Below, piece after piece: positions 22,680 to 29,993 of a DNA stretch of 36,604 bases; position 1 is the first letter of the stretch, and each line of letters begins with the position of its first letter. Location: positions 1-36,604 of IMG/VR virus record IMGVR_UViG_3300021518_000048; one strand, written 5' to 3'. The position numbers and the translations under genes were made by a program. Below the pieces are notes generated by a model. The model was not told the origin of the DNA. It ran no database searches and saw only the letters and a list, made by a program, of their open reading frames with translations. This DNA comes from a virus.

Positions 22680-24230
22680 CTACATATATTTAAAATCTGA
22701 AAGTAAGCTGTCCAAATCATCACCAAACTCATCGGACTCTAGGCTTATTGAAATTGACATAAATTCAATTGGCGCTTCAGGATTGCAACTCGCAAAGTCA
22801 CAAAGCAAGTGAGCAATACCACTGTCACCATGTCGGTTTTTATCCGTATTAGATTTTCCTGCTTCAGGAATGCGGGCAACACCTTTGACTAGCACAAACG
22901 CCCGATGATCTTCTTGAATATCCCGATCCGCTGGCATATCAATAATTTCACCATCTTCTAAAGCTGATTTGAAATGTGGCGTATTCTCTCGATACCAGCC
23001 CTCATTGAGCATGACCGCTTCAATACGTTCGCCATAGACGATTTTTAAAGCTTCAGCTAAAAAGCCGCCATTACCTGTGGCATCTTGTGCGCCTTTCCGT
23101 AGGTTCGGCAACATAGCTAAAATAAGCAGCATGACTTTTTCTTGTTGTTTGTAAGGCACGTTAAACATTTCAAAAACAAACGGGCAGTAGCGTCTGCCGT
23201 CTTGCTTACGCTGATTCAGCCAAAGTGAACAAGCATTTTTCTTACGTGCAAAGTCTAAGCCGTAGTAGCTTTCTTCTTGTCGTGGCAGGGCTTCAAGTAA
23301 AGGTTTAAGGTGTTCATTAAACCATTCTTCTATCTCAATCATACGGCTGATTTCAGACGTATCTTTATACTCCCAATGCTTTGGTGCTGTGAAACGTAAA
23401 ACTGGAATATCAAAGTTTTTACGCTTATTGAGCAAAGCAACTGACAGCCATTTGCCGCCACCATTACTCGGAATAACATCCAATTCTTCAGAAGCGCCAT
23501 CGCCATAGAATGAATAGATTTCATCTACCCAGACTTTTTCTTCTTCTAAATCGTAGTCTGTACCTTTACGCATACAAACACGTTTATAAAGCCCTTGTTC
23601 AACGGCTTCATGAAAGGTGACGCGATGTACTGTACCTTTACGCTTTCCAGCTCTAATCTCTTGGATCAGTACATTAAACGGATTATCTTCACCGTCATGT
23701 GTACTAATAATCCGAACTTTACCGCCCCAAATTAAGAAAGCCATAGCCGCCTTAATTAGCTCATCTAGGTCATCATGGAATGCAGCTTCATCAAGTACCA
23801 AAATACCTTGTCGACCACGCAAGTTAGATGGTCGACTGGTGAGCGCTTCAATTCTTAAACCCGACTTCGGAAAACGAATAATAAACGTTTGAATCTGTTT
23901 ATCACCGTCCTCCCAAATACCATCCTCAATCTCAGCCGCCGCAAGGTCATAGGCTTTCGCCCACATTGCACAGGCTTGGATAAATTCGACAGTCATATCT
24001 TTGTTGTAGCCAACATAATAGATATTCTGTCCACCCGCATTGCGATCCGTTGATGCAATCAATGCAACGTCGGCAGCTTCAGCCCAAGTCAGACCAATAC
24101 GACGCGATTTTTCCGCAATTTTAAGCGGGCTTTCATCCGCGACCCATTGCTGTTGATATGGCAGTAAGACTGCTGGAACTCGGTCAAACTCAGGCAACAA
24201 GTCGGCAAGTGGGGACGGGTTCATTGTCAT
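22680..24230 (-). CDS. Terminase large subunit (Mu gp28)
   Basis: This 516-aa packaging ATPase/nuclease has an N-terminal ATPase domain with the Mu-type Walker A region (EKSRRIGLTWAEA near 39-51), Walker B (GILVLDEAAFHDDLDEL near 143-159) and coupling motif (VRIISTHDGEDNPFN near 172-186). The C-terminal nuclease domain starts near YYGLDFARKKNACSLW, whose Asp should be a metal ligand. Mu relatives package by headful from the prophage end. It overlaps the small terminase by ATGA. Confidence 0.93.
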   Translation of the reverse strand: MTMNPSPLADLLPEFDRVPAVLLPYQQQWVADESPLKIAEKSRRIGLTWAEAADVALIASTDRNAGGQNIYYVGYNKDMTVEFIQACAMWAKAYDLAAAEIEDGIWEDGDKQIQTFIIRFPKSGLRIEALTSRPSNLRGRQGILVLDEAAFHDDLDELIKAAMAFLIWGGKVRIISTHDGEDNPFNVLIQEIRAGKRKGTVHRVTFHEAVEQGLYKRVCMRKGTDYDLEEEKVWVDEIYSFYGDGASEELDVIPSNGGGKWLSVALLNKRKNFDIPVLRFTAPKHWEYKDTSEISRMIEIEEWFNEHLKPLLEALPRQEESYYGLDFARKKNACSLWLNQRKQDGRRYCPFVFEMFNVPYKQQEKVMLLILAMLPNLRKGAQDATGNGGFLAEALKIVYGERIEAVMLNEGWYRENTPHFKSALEDGEIIDMPADRDIQEDHRAFVLVKGVARIPEAGKSNTDKNRHGDSGIAHLLCDFASCNPEAPIEFMSISISLESDEFGDDLDSLLSDFKYM

Positions 24231-24775
24231 TTTTTAGCAATCCCCAAAATTTGAGATCGAATTTCAGCAGCCGATTCTTGAGACAGACCGCCTTTTTTGA
24301 CAATATTTTCAACCGCTTTGGCTGCGGCTTCAACTTTATCTTTAATCTCAAGCTCCCACTTTTTCTGATTGACAGAAGCTTTAGCAATCTCAGCAATACC
24401 TTTACCCGCTTTAGCTAACAGCATGATACGGTCTGCTGGATCAGCATCAGGGTTATCAGACTCTTGCAAAGCAAGAAGAGCATTGAACAATTCAGTTTGA
24501 ACCAAAGACAACACTGCCGAACTGCGTAAATCACCATCATCAGGTGCAGCATCTGCAATCATCATGGCTGCTTGTGTACTGGCTTGAACCGCCGCGAGTT
24601 TATTTTCAAGTTTTTGACCGTAGCGATGAATAGAAGATTTCCCAATTGAATAGCCTAACTCAGTCAGTTTATTGGCAATTTCTTCATACCCACAAAAACC
24701 CTTATCCATGAGCCAACGATCAAGTTTTTGCTTGTCTTCAGGTTTTAGCTGATCAATTGCAGATTCACGCCCCAT
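24227..24775 (-). CDS. Terminase small subunit (Mu gp27, DUF3486)
   Basis: The ATG at 24775, preceded by GGCAGGGG, gives 182 aa in the DUF3486 family. The N-terminal helix-turn-helix (KLDRWLMDKGFCGYEEIANK then LGYSIGKSSIHRYGQKLENK) binds DNA at the packaging start. The helical remainder should oligomerise and contact the large subunit. It starts 2 bp after the preceding stop and overlaps terminase by ATGA. Confidence 0.9.
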   Translation of the reverse strand: MGRESAIDQLKPEDKQKLDRWLMDKGFCGYEEIANKLTELGYSIGKSSIHRYGQKLENKLAAVQASTQAAMMIADAAPDDGDLRSSAVLSLVQTELFNALLALQESDNPDADPADRIMLLAKAGKGIAEIAKASVNQKKWELEIKDKVEAAAKAVENIVKKGGLSQESAAEIRSQILGIAKK

Positions 24776-24777
24776 AA

Positions 24778-25089
24778 TTACCCCTGCCAATACTTTGCAG
24801 GACGCGCAATACCTGCGTAGCAATCAACTGTGTATTCAACAATATCAACGCCATAATGGGTTAATTTACTATGCCAATGACCATCAGGTTGCTTTGTCAA
24901 TTCAAGTAACTTTCGATCAGCTAAGTATTCAAGCTGGGTATGTAATTCATTCACTGAGGAATCGGGATAAATTGCTTGCATCACCGATAATAACAACACA
25001 TCCATAGCACCCAATGGACGAGCTTTATTTAACGCATTCAGCAACTGCCAGCGCATACTTTCACGACGAGCTTTTGCTATATCTGTCAT
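24778..25089 (-). CDS. VpaChn25_0724-like phage protein (Mu gp26 position)
   Basis: This 103-aa protein has a winged-helix look: RWQLLNALNKARPLGAMDVL near 13-32, then LHTQLEYLADRKLLELTKQP near 55-74 and KLTHYGVDIVEYTVDCYAGI near the end. It belongs to a family found before the small terminase in Mu-like phages. A DNA-binding role is inferred from the fold. Overlaps its neighbour by ATGA. Confidence 0.8.
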   Translation of the reverse strand: MTDIAKARRESMRWQLLNALNKARPLGAMDVLLLSVMQAIYPDSSVNELHTQLEYLADRKLLELTKQPDGHWHSKLTHYGVDIVEYTVDCYAGIARPAKYWQG

Positions 25090-25430
25090 TGCTGCATTCC
25101 TTGTTTAATTTGTACATTTTCAAGCTTTTGAGCGACTGCATCTAACTTGGCTTCAATCACGGTTTGCCCTCGAATATAATCCTCACGAGCAACAAACTTA
25201 TTGGGTAGCTCAGCTTTGTGAATCAGGAACTCACGCTCTAACTGGCGAATATCGTTCTGACTTTGTTCAGCCTGACGAGATACATGCTCAAGCTTTTGAT
25301 TTGTGGTGCTGAAGTTTTGGTCTAAACTTTTTTCTATTCGTCCCCACAAGACTTTGACCGTCCCGATCACGGTGCTAAGCACCGCAATCAGGATCATGAC
25401 AAACTGATAAACTTCGAGTTGAATCGTCAT
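25086..25430 (-). CDS. DUF2730 membrane-anchored coiled-coil protein
   Basis: This 114-aa protein has one N-terminal membrane segment (FVMILIAVLSTVIGTVKVLW near 11-30) and then a long heptad-rich helix (KLEHVSRQAEQSQNDIRQLE; AKLDAVAQKLENVQIKQGMQ). DUF2730 is a regular member of the Mu lysis-to-terminase block. With the anchor inside and a periplasmic or cytoplasmic coil it may act like a spanin or a lysis regulator; not proven. Confidence 0.8.
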   Translation of the reverse strand: MTIQLEVYQFVMILIAVLSTVIGTVKVLWGRIEKSLDQNFSTTNQKLEHVSRQAEQSQNDIRQLEREFLIHKAELPNKFVAREDYIRGQTVIEAKLDAVAQKLENVQIKQGMQQ

Positions 25431-26065
25431 GCAGCCCCCTTATCATCAGCAGGGGGTAATGGTTTAGATTGATTGACAAAGCGTAGAATCCCGCCACTGA
25501 TTGCAATACCAGCGATAATTCCTAGACGAATGTGATCAGGCAAGATAGCTAGAACTTCAGGCGGAATTGGTGCTGTTGCCGCAATTGTGATCAAACCAAA
25601 AGCCCACGTAGAAATCCATTTCCAACCATGTCGCCAGTTCTCGACCAAAAACTTTTGTTGTGGTTCAAAAAATGAAGCATCTTTAGCATTAACAGAACTT
25701 AAAAAATCAATTTCATTTTTTAAAGTTGAGACACGCCCTTGATGTTTTTTAGCTTGGTCAAGTAGCTGTTGCTTCAAGTTTTCAACCTGAAGAGAGAAAT
25801 CAGCATTTTTATTCTCATAATCAGTCAGTTGTTCTTTTTGATTACGAATGATTTGTTTACTGGCTTCTTCATTGGCATAAAAAACTTCTTTGGCATCTTT
25901 AGAAGCCATCTCATAACCAGCTTTCCATGAGTAATCTAATTTATCGTTTTGATCCTCATATAAACGATCAATCACATTAGACATCTGAACTTGCTTTTTA
26001 ATATGCCGTTCAACTCTATTGAGCTGAGCCAAAGGGCGGATAGGGCGTTTTACTTTATTGGTCAT
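25427..26065 (-). CDS. Holin-like protein with long coiled-coil N-terminus
   Basis: This 212-aa protein has two parts. Residues 1-140 are charged and helical with heptads (LQVENLKQQLLDQAKKHQGR). Residues about 143-205 contain HGWKWISTWAFGLITIAATA, PEVLAILPDHIRLGIIAGIA and GGILRFVNQSK, the pattern of small phage holins with two membrane segments. Small holins lack such an N-terminal coil. Position next to the endolysin supports a lysis role. It overlaps DUF2730 by ATGA. Confidence 0.78.
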   Translation of the reverse strand: MTNKVKRPIRPLAQLNRVERHIKKQVQMSNVIDRLYEDQNDKLDYSWKAGYEMASKDAKEVFYANEEASKQIIRNQKEQLTDYENKNADFSLQVENLKQQLLDQAKKHQGRVSTLKNEIDFLSSVNAKDASFFEPQQKFLVENWRHGWKWISTWAFGLITIAATAPIPPEVLAILPDHIRLGIIAGIAISGGILRFVNQSKPLPPADDKGAA

Positions 26066-26068
26066 AAG

Positions 26069-26533
26069 TTAATTTACCCCGTTAGAATAATGGGTAACAC
26101 CGTTAACTTTTTTAGCAGTTAGGACTTGACCACGCTGTTCACCTTTTTGACTCTTATAGCCAATATGAACCCATTCATTAAATTCAAGAATGATCTGATC
26201 AAATTTGATGCCGCGCTTTGGTAATTCTTCAGCCAAAAATATTGCAACTTCTTTAGGCGTACCAAATGAGGGACAGATAAAATCAATCGCATAACCAACA
26301 CAATGTGCTGAGGTTTTACTCCCACCAACCGCATTATTGACTGCAATAGAACGATAGCCCGAACTAATCAAAACTGATTTATCAAGTGCATCACGTACAG
26401 GCTGAAATAGCTCATGGCATGCTGTGATTAAATTGGCTTGATGATCTGTTGTCGGGATATTTTTAATCCCTTTACGCACCGCAGTATTACTATGTAATAA
26501 CTCTGCTAAAGTAAAATTCTTTGTGACTTGCAT
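26069..26533 (-). CDS. Endolysin, M15 peptidase (D-Ala-D-Ala carboxypeptidase-like)
   Basis: The ATG at 26533 (GAGG 7 bp upstream) gives 154 aa. It is a peptidase M15 domain: SSGYRSIAVNNAVGGSKTSA near 57-76, HCVGYAIDF with zinc ligands H77 and D84, and WVHIGY with H123. Such phage enzymes cleave peptide cross-links of peptidoglycan at lysis. No signal peptide is present, so the holin must release it. It is the first gene after the terminator and the dyad at 26595-26606. Confidence 0.92.
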   Translation of the reverse strand: MQVTKNFTLAELLHSNTAVRKGIKNIPTTDHQANLITACHELFQPVRDALDKSVLISSGYRSIAVNNAVGGSKTSAHCVGYAIDFICPSFGTPKEVAIFLAEELPKRGIKFDQIILEFNEWVHIGYKSQKGEQRGQVLTAKKVNGVTHYSNGVN

Positions 26534-26571
26534 GAGTAACCTCATAACTTTGTTATGGGTATATTTTTATA

Positions 26572-26606
26572 TTTATAGACAGGAGAGTTTAGGGGGAACT
26601 AGTTCC
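26572..26606 (-). promoter_or_regulatory. Late promoter with activator dyad (upstream of lysis genes)
   Basis: The perfect palindrome GGAACTAGTTCC (26595-26606) is followed 17 bp later on the minus strand by TATAAA (26577-26572), a good -10. There is no -35 hexamer other than the dyad. It lies between the Mor-type gene with its terminator and the endolysin, as Plys does in Mu. Confidence 0.75.
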
Positions 26607-26637
26607 AATAAAAAATTATAATAATTATTAAAAAATT

Positions 26638-26660
26638 AAAGCCACATTAAATGTGGCTTT
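26638..26660 (-). terminator. Terminator of the early operon
   Basis: AAAGCCACAT (26638-26647), loop TAA, ATGTGGCTTT (26651-26660), then a T-rich run on the minus strand (TTTAATTTTTTAAT). It lies directly after the Mor stop and separates early from late transcription. Confidence 0.9.
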
Positions 26661-26664
26661 CTAA

Positions 26665-27081
26665 CTAGGGTTCAAACATATCAAGTTGCCGAGCATCCTT
26701 TTTCACTTCCTGAACTGCTATTTTACTTCTACGCTTTAATTCACGTACCCATCTGCTACTAATATTATATTTCTTGGCAAGTTCACGATTATTCAACTTT
26801 TCACTGTCTTGCAGTATTTTTTCATGCTTTAAAAATGCCGCATATTCATGAGCATAAGGAATATAAATATTGTCTCCATTCCAATACTGACAAAGTTGTT
26901 TAAGATTATTAAAGCCAATTAAATGTGCAAGCTCATGACGATCATTGCACATTTTAAATGTCGGCAGTTTTAATTCACTGCCGCCATATTGATTAACAAT
27001 TGCAAGTGTTGTCGTAAGATCAGTTAAACGAATCATCGTCTTTAACGTCTCAGGCAACTTATCTAAAAACTCATCATTCAT
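26665..27081 (-). CDS. Mor/C-family transcription activator
   Basis: This 138-aa protein is the Mor/C activator of Mu relatives. An N-terminal dimerisation part (TMIRLTDLTTTLAIVNQYGG near 15-34) is followed by a conserved HELAHLIGFNNLKQLCQYWN and YIPYAHEYAAFLKH, then a helix-turn-helix (NNRELAKKYNISSRWVRELK near 97-116). These dimers bind a dyad near -40 and recruit RNA polymerase to promoters lacking a -35. It is the last early gene. Since no second member is seen, it probably acts on all five dyads. Confidence 0.92.
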   Translation of the reverse strand: MNDEFLDKLPETLKTMIRLTDLTTTLAIVNQYGGSELKLPTFKMCNDRHELAHLIGFNNLKQLCQYWNGDNIYIPYAHEYAAFLKHEKILQDSEKLNNRELAKKYNISSRWVRELKRRSKIAVQEVKKDARQLDMFEP

Positions 27082-27478
27082 CTTTATTTGCCCTCCGTTT
27101 TTTGATTTCTAACGCGGCTACAATCTTCCAAAGCTCATGCTCAGTGCAAAATTCTAACGCTTCTTTGTTAAACATCTTTTTGGCAATACCGATTGCATAG
27201 TTCCAGTGTTTACCGCTATCTGCCAGTAACGCTTCAATTTTATTTATAAGCTGCTCTTTAGAAAGTCTGACTTCAGGCTTTTTCCCAAAGTCTTTCCGTT
27301 GATTAAAACCCAATGTCTCCATGTGCTGTAAAACATGAATAAGATGATCATCGCTCATATCTTTGGCAGATCGCTTGCCCGTGACATGCTCAAGTATGTC
27401 ACGGTAGGTATCATCATCAAGATTAAGCGACTTTTTGCCCATGTGAATTGCAGCAAGGCGGCTTTTTCTGCTGATCAT
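27074..27478 (-). CDS. gemA: GemA family regulator (DUF1018)
   Basis: This 134-aa protein starts ISRKSRLAAIHMGKKSLNLD, then DDTYRDILEHVTGKRSAKDM and LIHVLQHMETLGF, the GemA/DUF1018 signature. In Mu, GemA modulates host gene expression and DNA supercoiling and lies just before mor, as here. It overlaps mor by 8 bp. Confidence 0.92.
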   Translation of the reverse strand: MISRKSRLAAIHMGKKSLNLDDDTYRDILEHVTGKRSAKDMSDDHLIHVLQHMETLGFNQRKDFGKKPEVRLSKEQLINKIEALLADSGKHWNYAIGIAKKMFNKEALEFCTEHELWKIVAALEIKKRRANKDE

Positions 27479-27891
27479 GCTGGCATCTCCGTTACAAGCT
27501 CAATCGAGTCACAGACTTTGACCAAGTGATTGATTGCCGCTCGTCCAGTTGAGAAGTGAGTACCCTTATAGTGAATTTTCTCATCTAAGCTTGGGAAATT
27601 TTCATACGCTCTTTTTTTCCCAAAAGCTTTTATGATTTTTTTCTTTTTTACTGGGCTATAAACTGATTTATAGCGGTCAGGATAAAATTTACCTTCAGGG
27701 TGTAACTCTGGATGAAGTAGCCATTCGCCCTTACACCAGCTATTAACATAGACTGCAACAGCAAGTTTTAAATCTTGGATGCGTTCAAGTGACAAACGAA
27801 TTCGATAGCCGTCACAATCCAAGTCAACACAATCAAACTGGCTATCAATCTTTTTAAGAATGAAGTCCTTTTGAGCTTTAGATAGAGTCAC
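27475..27891 (-). CDS. Unknown early protein, 138 aa
   Basis: Not recognised. The start is GTG (27891) with GGAG 8 bp upstream and overlaps the stop of a 22-codon gene as GTGA. The protein has SKAQKDFILKKIDSQFDCVD at the start, a basic middle (SPVKKKKIIKAFGKKRAYEN) and helices at the end. It is coupled to gemA by ATGA. A nucleic-acid-related role is possible from charge only. Confidence 0.75.
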   Translation of the reverse strand: MTLSKAQKDFILKKIDSQFDCVDLDCDGYRIRLSLERIQDLKLAVAVYVNSWCKGEWLLHPELHPEGKFYPDRYKSVYSPVKKKKIIKAFGKKRAYENFPSLDEKIHYKGTHFSTGRAAINHLVKVCDSIELVTEMPA

Positions 27892-27956
27892 GCTACTTCT
27901 CCCAAACTTTCCACAACTTCAGGCGGTAAATTTTCTAAATCTTCGATTGCTATCAT
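27888..27956 (-). CDS. 22-aa acidic micro-gene
   Basis: The frame ATG (27956) to TGA (27888) encodes MIAIEDLENLPPEVVESLGE plus VA. The ATG overlaps the stop of the gene before it (ATGA), and its own TGA overlaps the GTG start of the gene after it (GTGA). It fills the gap between two coupled genes exactly, which supports real translation. Function unknown; it may mainly serve translational coupling. Confidence 0.55.
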   Translation of the reverse strand: MIAIEDLENLPPEVVESLGEVA

Positions 27957-28216
27957 AGGTATCCAAATCCGTAATCATTCATTTTTATAACTCGTTCGTC
28001 CGTCTCAGGATTGCACTTAACCCCTAAAGTCTCTGAACCACCTTCAGGCAATAAATTCAGTGGGCTAATAGAACCAGCAGAGTGAATGGTGCAGTCTTTA
28101 AGAACTTCTTTTTGCAAGGCATCTGCTACATCTTTATGCACCAACTTATTAGGGAAAATGACTGGTATAAGTTCAGACATATCGTTAATTTCTTTTTTAA
28201 ACATGATGTACTTCAT
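27953..28216 (-). CDS. Unknown early protein, 87 aa
   Basis: The ATG at 28216 with GAGG 5 bp upstream was chosen; a GTG at 28264 would add 16 residues but overlap a hairpin region. The protein runs MKYIMFKKEINDMSELIPVI, then FPNKLVHKDVADALQKEVLK, and ends in NDYGFGYL. Not recognised. It is coupled to the 22-aa gene by ATGA. Confidence 0.7.
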   Translation of the reverse strand: MKYIMFKKEINDMSELIPVIFPNKLVHKDVADALQKEVLKDCTIHSAGSISPLNLLPEGGSETLGVKCNPETDERVIKMNDYGFGYL

Positions 28217-28260
28217 AAAATCCTCGCTGCTCATCAGTACCAGTCCACGACGGCTGGTAG

Positions 28261-28280
28261 ACACGGGCGGTTGCCCGTGT
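28261..28280. terminator. GC-rich hairpin within the early operon
   Basis: ACACGGGC (28261-28268), loop GGTT, GCCCGTGT (28273-28280), stable and perfect. On the minus strand no T run follows; on the plus strand TTTCGCTTATTT does. In the early operon it may be an attenuator or RNA-processing site between two genes. Confidence 0.55.
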
Positions 28281-28285
28281 TTCGC

Positions 28286-28504
28286 TTATTTGAAAAGTTG
28301 AACTGCTGAATCAATCGCAAACTGAAGAACTGTATTCTTTGAAATCGTTTGATTCGCATAGTTCAAAATGTGGTATTCGAAATACCCCGAATAATTAAAT
28401 TTTTGCTCAACTCTCAAGCCTAAAGATTGCAAAATATCTTCTTGGCGGGTTCTAAGATTACGGATTAATAACTTATAATTTTGAATGGTAGGTTTTGGAT
28501 TCAT
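28286..28504 (-). CDS. Unknown early protein, 72 aa
   Basis: A 72-aa protein with a good ribosome site (AGGA, 7 bp from ATG). It has a basic helix (NYKLLIRNLRTRQEDILQSL near 9-28) and a second part with YFEYHILNYANQTISK. Not recognised. It is followed by a GC-rich hairpin. Confidence 0.65.
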   Translation of the reverse strand: MNPKPTIQNYKLLIRNLRTRQEDILQSLGLRVEQKFNYSGYFEYHILNYANQTISKNTVLQFAIDSAVQLFK

Positions 28505-28523
28505 TGGTTATTCCTTGACTCAC

Positions 28524-28646
28524 TCATTTAATTTCAGTAGCACATGAATAAGCACAAAGCAGATAAATCCCAGCCATTAGACCTGTACAGAAATAACTAC
28601 CAGCAACAAAACCGCAACATGCTATAGCTAAGGCAAAATTTCGCAT
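28524..28646 (-). CDS. 40-aa cysteine-rich membrane micro-protein
   Basis: ATG at 28646 is preceded by GAGGTG at 7 bp, a strong ribosome site. The product begins MRNFALAIACCGFVAGSYFC, continues with a hydrophobic stretch containing MAGIYLLCAYSC, and ends ATEIK. It has five cysteines in 40 residues and one or two membrane segments. The stop is 19 bp before the next gene. Function unknown. Confidence 0.6.
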   Translation of the reverse strand: MRNFALAIACCGFVAGSYFCTGLMAGIYLLCAYSCATEIK

Positions 28647-28655
28647 TTTTTCACC

Positions 28656-29273
28656 TCAAACATTCGCTAGATCAAGCGAGATCGGCTGGTATTTACCTTC
28701 CGTGTCACGCTCATAAAAGCGGATATAATCTTTGCTATCAGTAATGATGATGCTGTCGCTGATCGCTCTCATAGCATCAAGCCACTTCGGATCATCAATG
28801 TTGTGACGACGCAGCCCAAGCACACGACCAGTTGAGATTTTTCCCTCTTTATCAACTTGGAAAGCATCAAGAACCAACGTTTTTAAGTTGATATTCGAGT
28901 CAGTCGACCAAGACTGGATACACTCATCAATTAAGGCTTTTGCAGCTTGTAAGCGCTCATCAAAACGGATGTAGTCTTGAATCTGTCTAACGATCTTGAA
29001 ACGACCATCAAAGCTATGCAGCGTTACATTTCCTTTAGTACCGCCAAGCTGAACGTCATACTGTTCAGCCGAAAGTTCTACAAATGCACCTATATCGCCA
29101 AAAGCTAAGCCCTTAAAATCACGCAAACGTTCTTGCTCAGCTTTTGCGCTCTCACATAGACGTACAACTAAGTCGCTACGTTCTAAGTCCATTGGCTTAA
29201 TTTGTGACAATGGAATCAAACGACCTCTCATGTCTTGTAAATAACCTTCAGGTAATTGCATTGCTGTATTCAT
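28656..29273 (-). CDS. DUF3164 early phage protein
   Basis: The ATG at 29273 (GGAG, 7 bp upstream, ATGA overlap with the gene before) gives 205 aa. DUF3164 signatures: PEGYLQDMRGRLIPLSQIKP near 7-26, a central FDGRFKIVRQIQDYIRFDER, and IDECIQSWSTDSNINLKTLV, then RILGLRR-type and YIRFYERD at the end. It is a regular member of Mu-like early regions, often annotated as sulfate transporter by error. Molecular role unknown. Confidence 0.88.
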   Translation of the reverse strand: MNTAMQLPEGYLQDMRGRLIPLSQIKPMDLERSDLVVRLCESAKAEQERLRDFKGLAFGDIGAFVELSAEQYDVQLGGTKGNVTLHSFDGRFKIVRQIQDYIRFDERLQAAKALIDECIQSWSTDSNINLKTLVLDAFQVDKEGKISTGRVLGLRRHNIDDPKWLDAMRAISDSIIITDSKDYIRFYERDTEGKYQPISLDLANV

Positions 29274-29341
29274 AAAAATCTCCAAAAAAAAGCCACCATT
29301 ACAACTGCCCAACAAATCCATCCAACACTTTCACTATCCAT
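29270..29341 (-). CDS. 23-aa membrane micro-protein
   Basis: ATG at 29341 overlaps the stop of the preceding gene (TAATG), and its TGA overlaps the DUF3164 start (ATGA). The product is MDSESVGWICWAVVMVAFFW plus RFL, a single membrane-spanning segment with tryptophans at both ends. Double overlap argues that it is a real gene. Confidence 0.55.
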   Translation of the reverse strand: MDSESVGWICWAVVMVAFFWRFL

Positions 29342-29661
29342 TAGATTTTTCCTAAATTTTTCAAATATTTGATTCTATTACTTACTGCGATTGATGTACG
29401 CTTCAGTGAATTTGCTATCTGCTTGTGGCAGCGTTTTTCACGATACATACTGATCAATTGAGCCGTGTCCTCATCAGACCAACGCGGGTTTTTAAGCTGA
29501 ATATCTTCTAGCTCTAGACGTGTGCGAATTGCTCTATTTACCCCGTAAATTGTGCGTCCTAAAACTTCAGCAATTTCGGGAACTGACAGACCCGCTTCCC
29601 GCATTTCAATGAGCTTGTTTATTTCCCAACCCGACCATCGAGACCACTTAATAGCTGTCAT
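29341..29661 (-). CDS. Tandem Myb/SANT-like DNA-binding protein
   Basis: This 106-aa basic protein holds two similar repeats. The first runs WSGWEINKLIEMREAGLSVP then EIAEVLGRTIYGVNRAI; the second runs PRWSDEDTAQLISMYREKRC then KQIANSLKRTSIAVSNRIKY. Each has the W...ELI-loop-IA..L.R...AV..RI pattern of Myb-like helix-turn-helix modules. A regulator or DNA-bending role early in infection is inferred. ATGA overlap with the gene before. Confidence 0.75.
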   Translation of the reverse strand: MTAIKWSRWSGWEINKLIEMREAGLSVPEIAEVLGRTIYGVNRAIRTRLELEDIQLKNPRWSDEDTAQLISMYREKRCHKQIANSLKRTSIAVSNRIKYLKNLGKI

Positions 29662-29993
29662 GCTTTAGCTCCTTTACACTTACGGCATTGTCTCCAGTGC
29701 CGCATTTCGCTTGGGTTATGAGTAGGTGCTTCGCGTTCACTAAATGCAGAACACTGAGCAGTGGTGATCGACTTATCTAAATATGGACATTCAACTGTGC
29801 TAAGCACTTCAATGACACGCTTTTCAATCTTGTCTGTGCTGCCCTTATATTTGCCACGAAACGCAAGAGACAAGCTTGTACGTGCATAACCCAACTCCTG
29901 AGCTAAAGCGGTCAACGAACCGCCCGCATCAAGCTTGGCTTGAATGAGTTCTCGCCAATGATTTACATCACTTGATTGAATGATTGCGCCCAC
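29658..29993 (-). CDS. HTH protein with C-terminal Cys cluster
   Basis: This 111-aa protein starts at GTG (29993) with GGGAG 7 bp upstream. It has an HTH (GSLTALAQELGYARTSLSLA near 25-44, followed by FRGKYKG) and a C-terminal cluster (VECPYLDK, QCSAFS, RQCRKCKG) that could bind zinc. Similar proteins are common early genes of Mu relatives and are often labelled transcriptional regulators. It overlaps the preceding gene by 31 bp. Confidence 0.7.
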   Translation of the reverse strand: MGAIIQSSDVNHWRELIQAKLDAGGSLTALAQELGYARTSLSLAFRGKYKGSTDKIEKRVIEVLSTVECPYLDKSITTAQCSAFSEREAPTHNPSEMRHWRQCRKCKGAKA

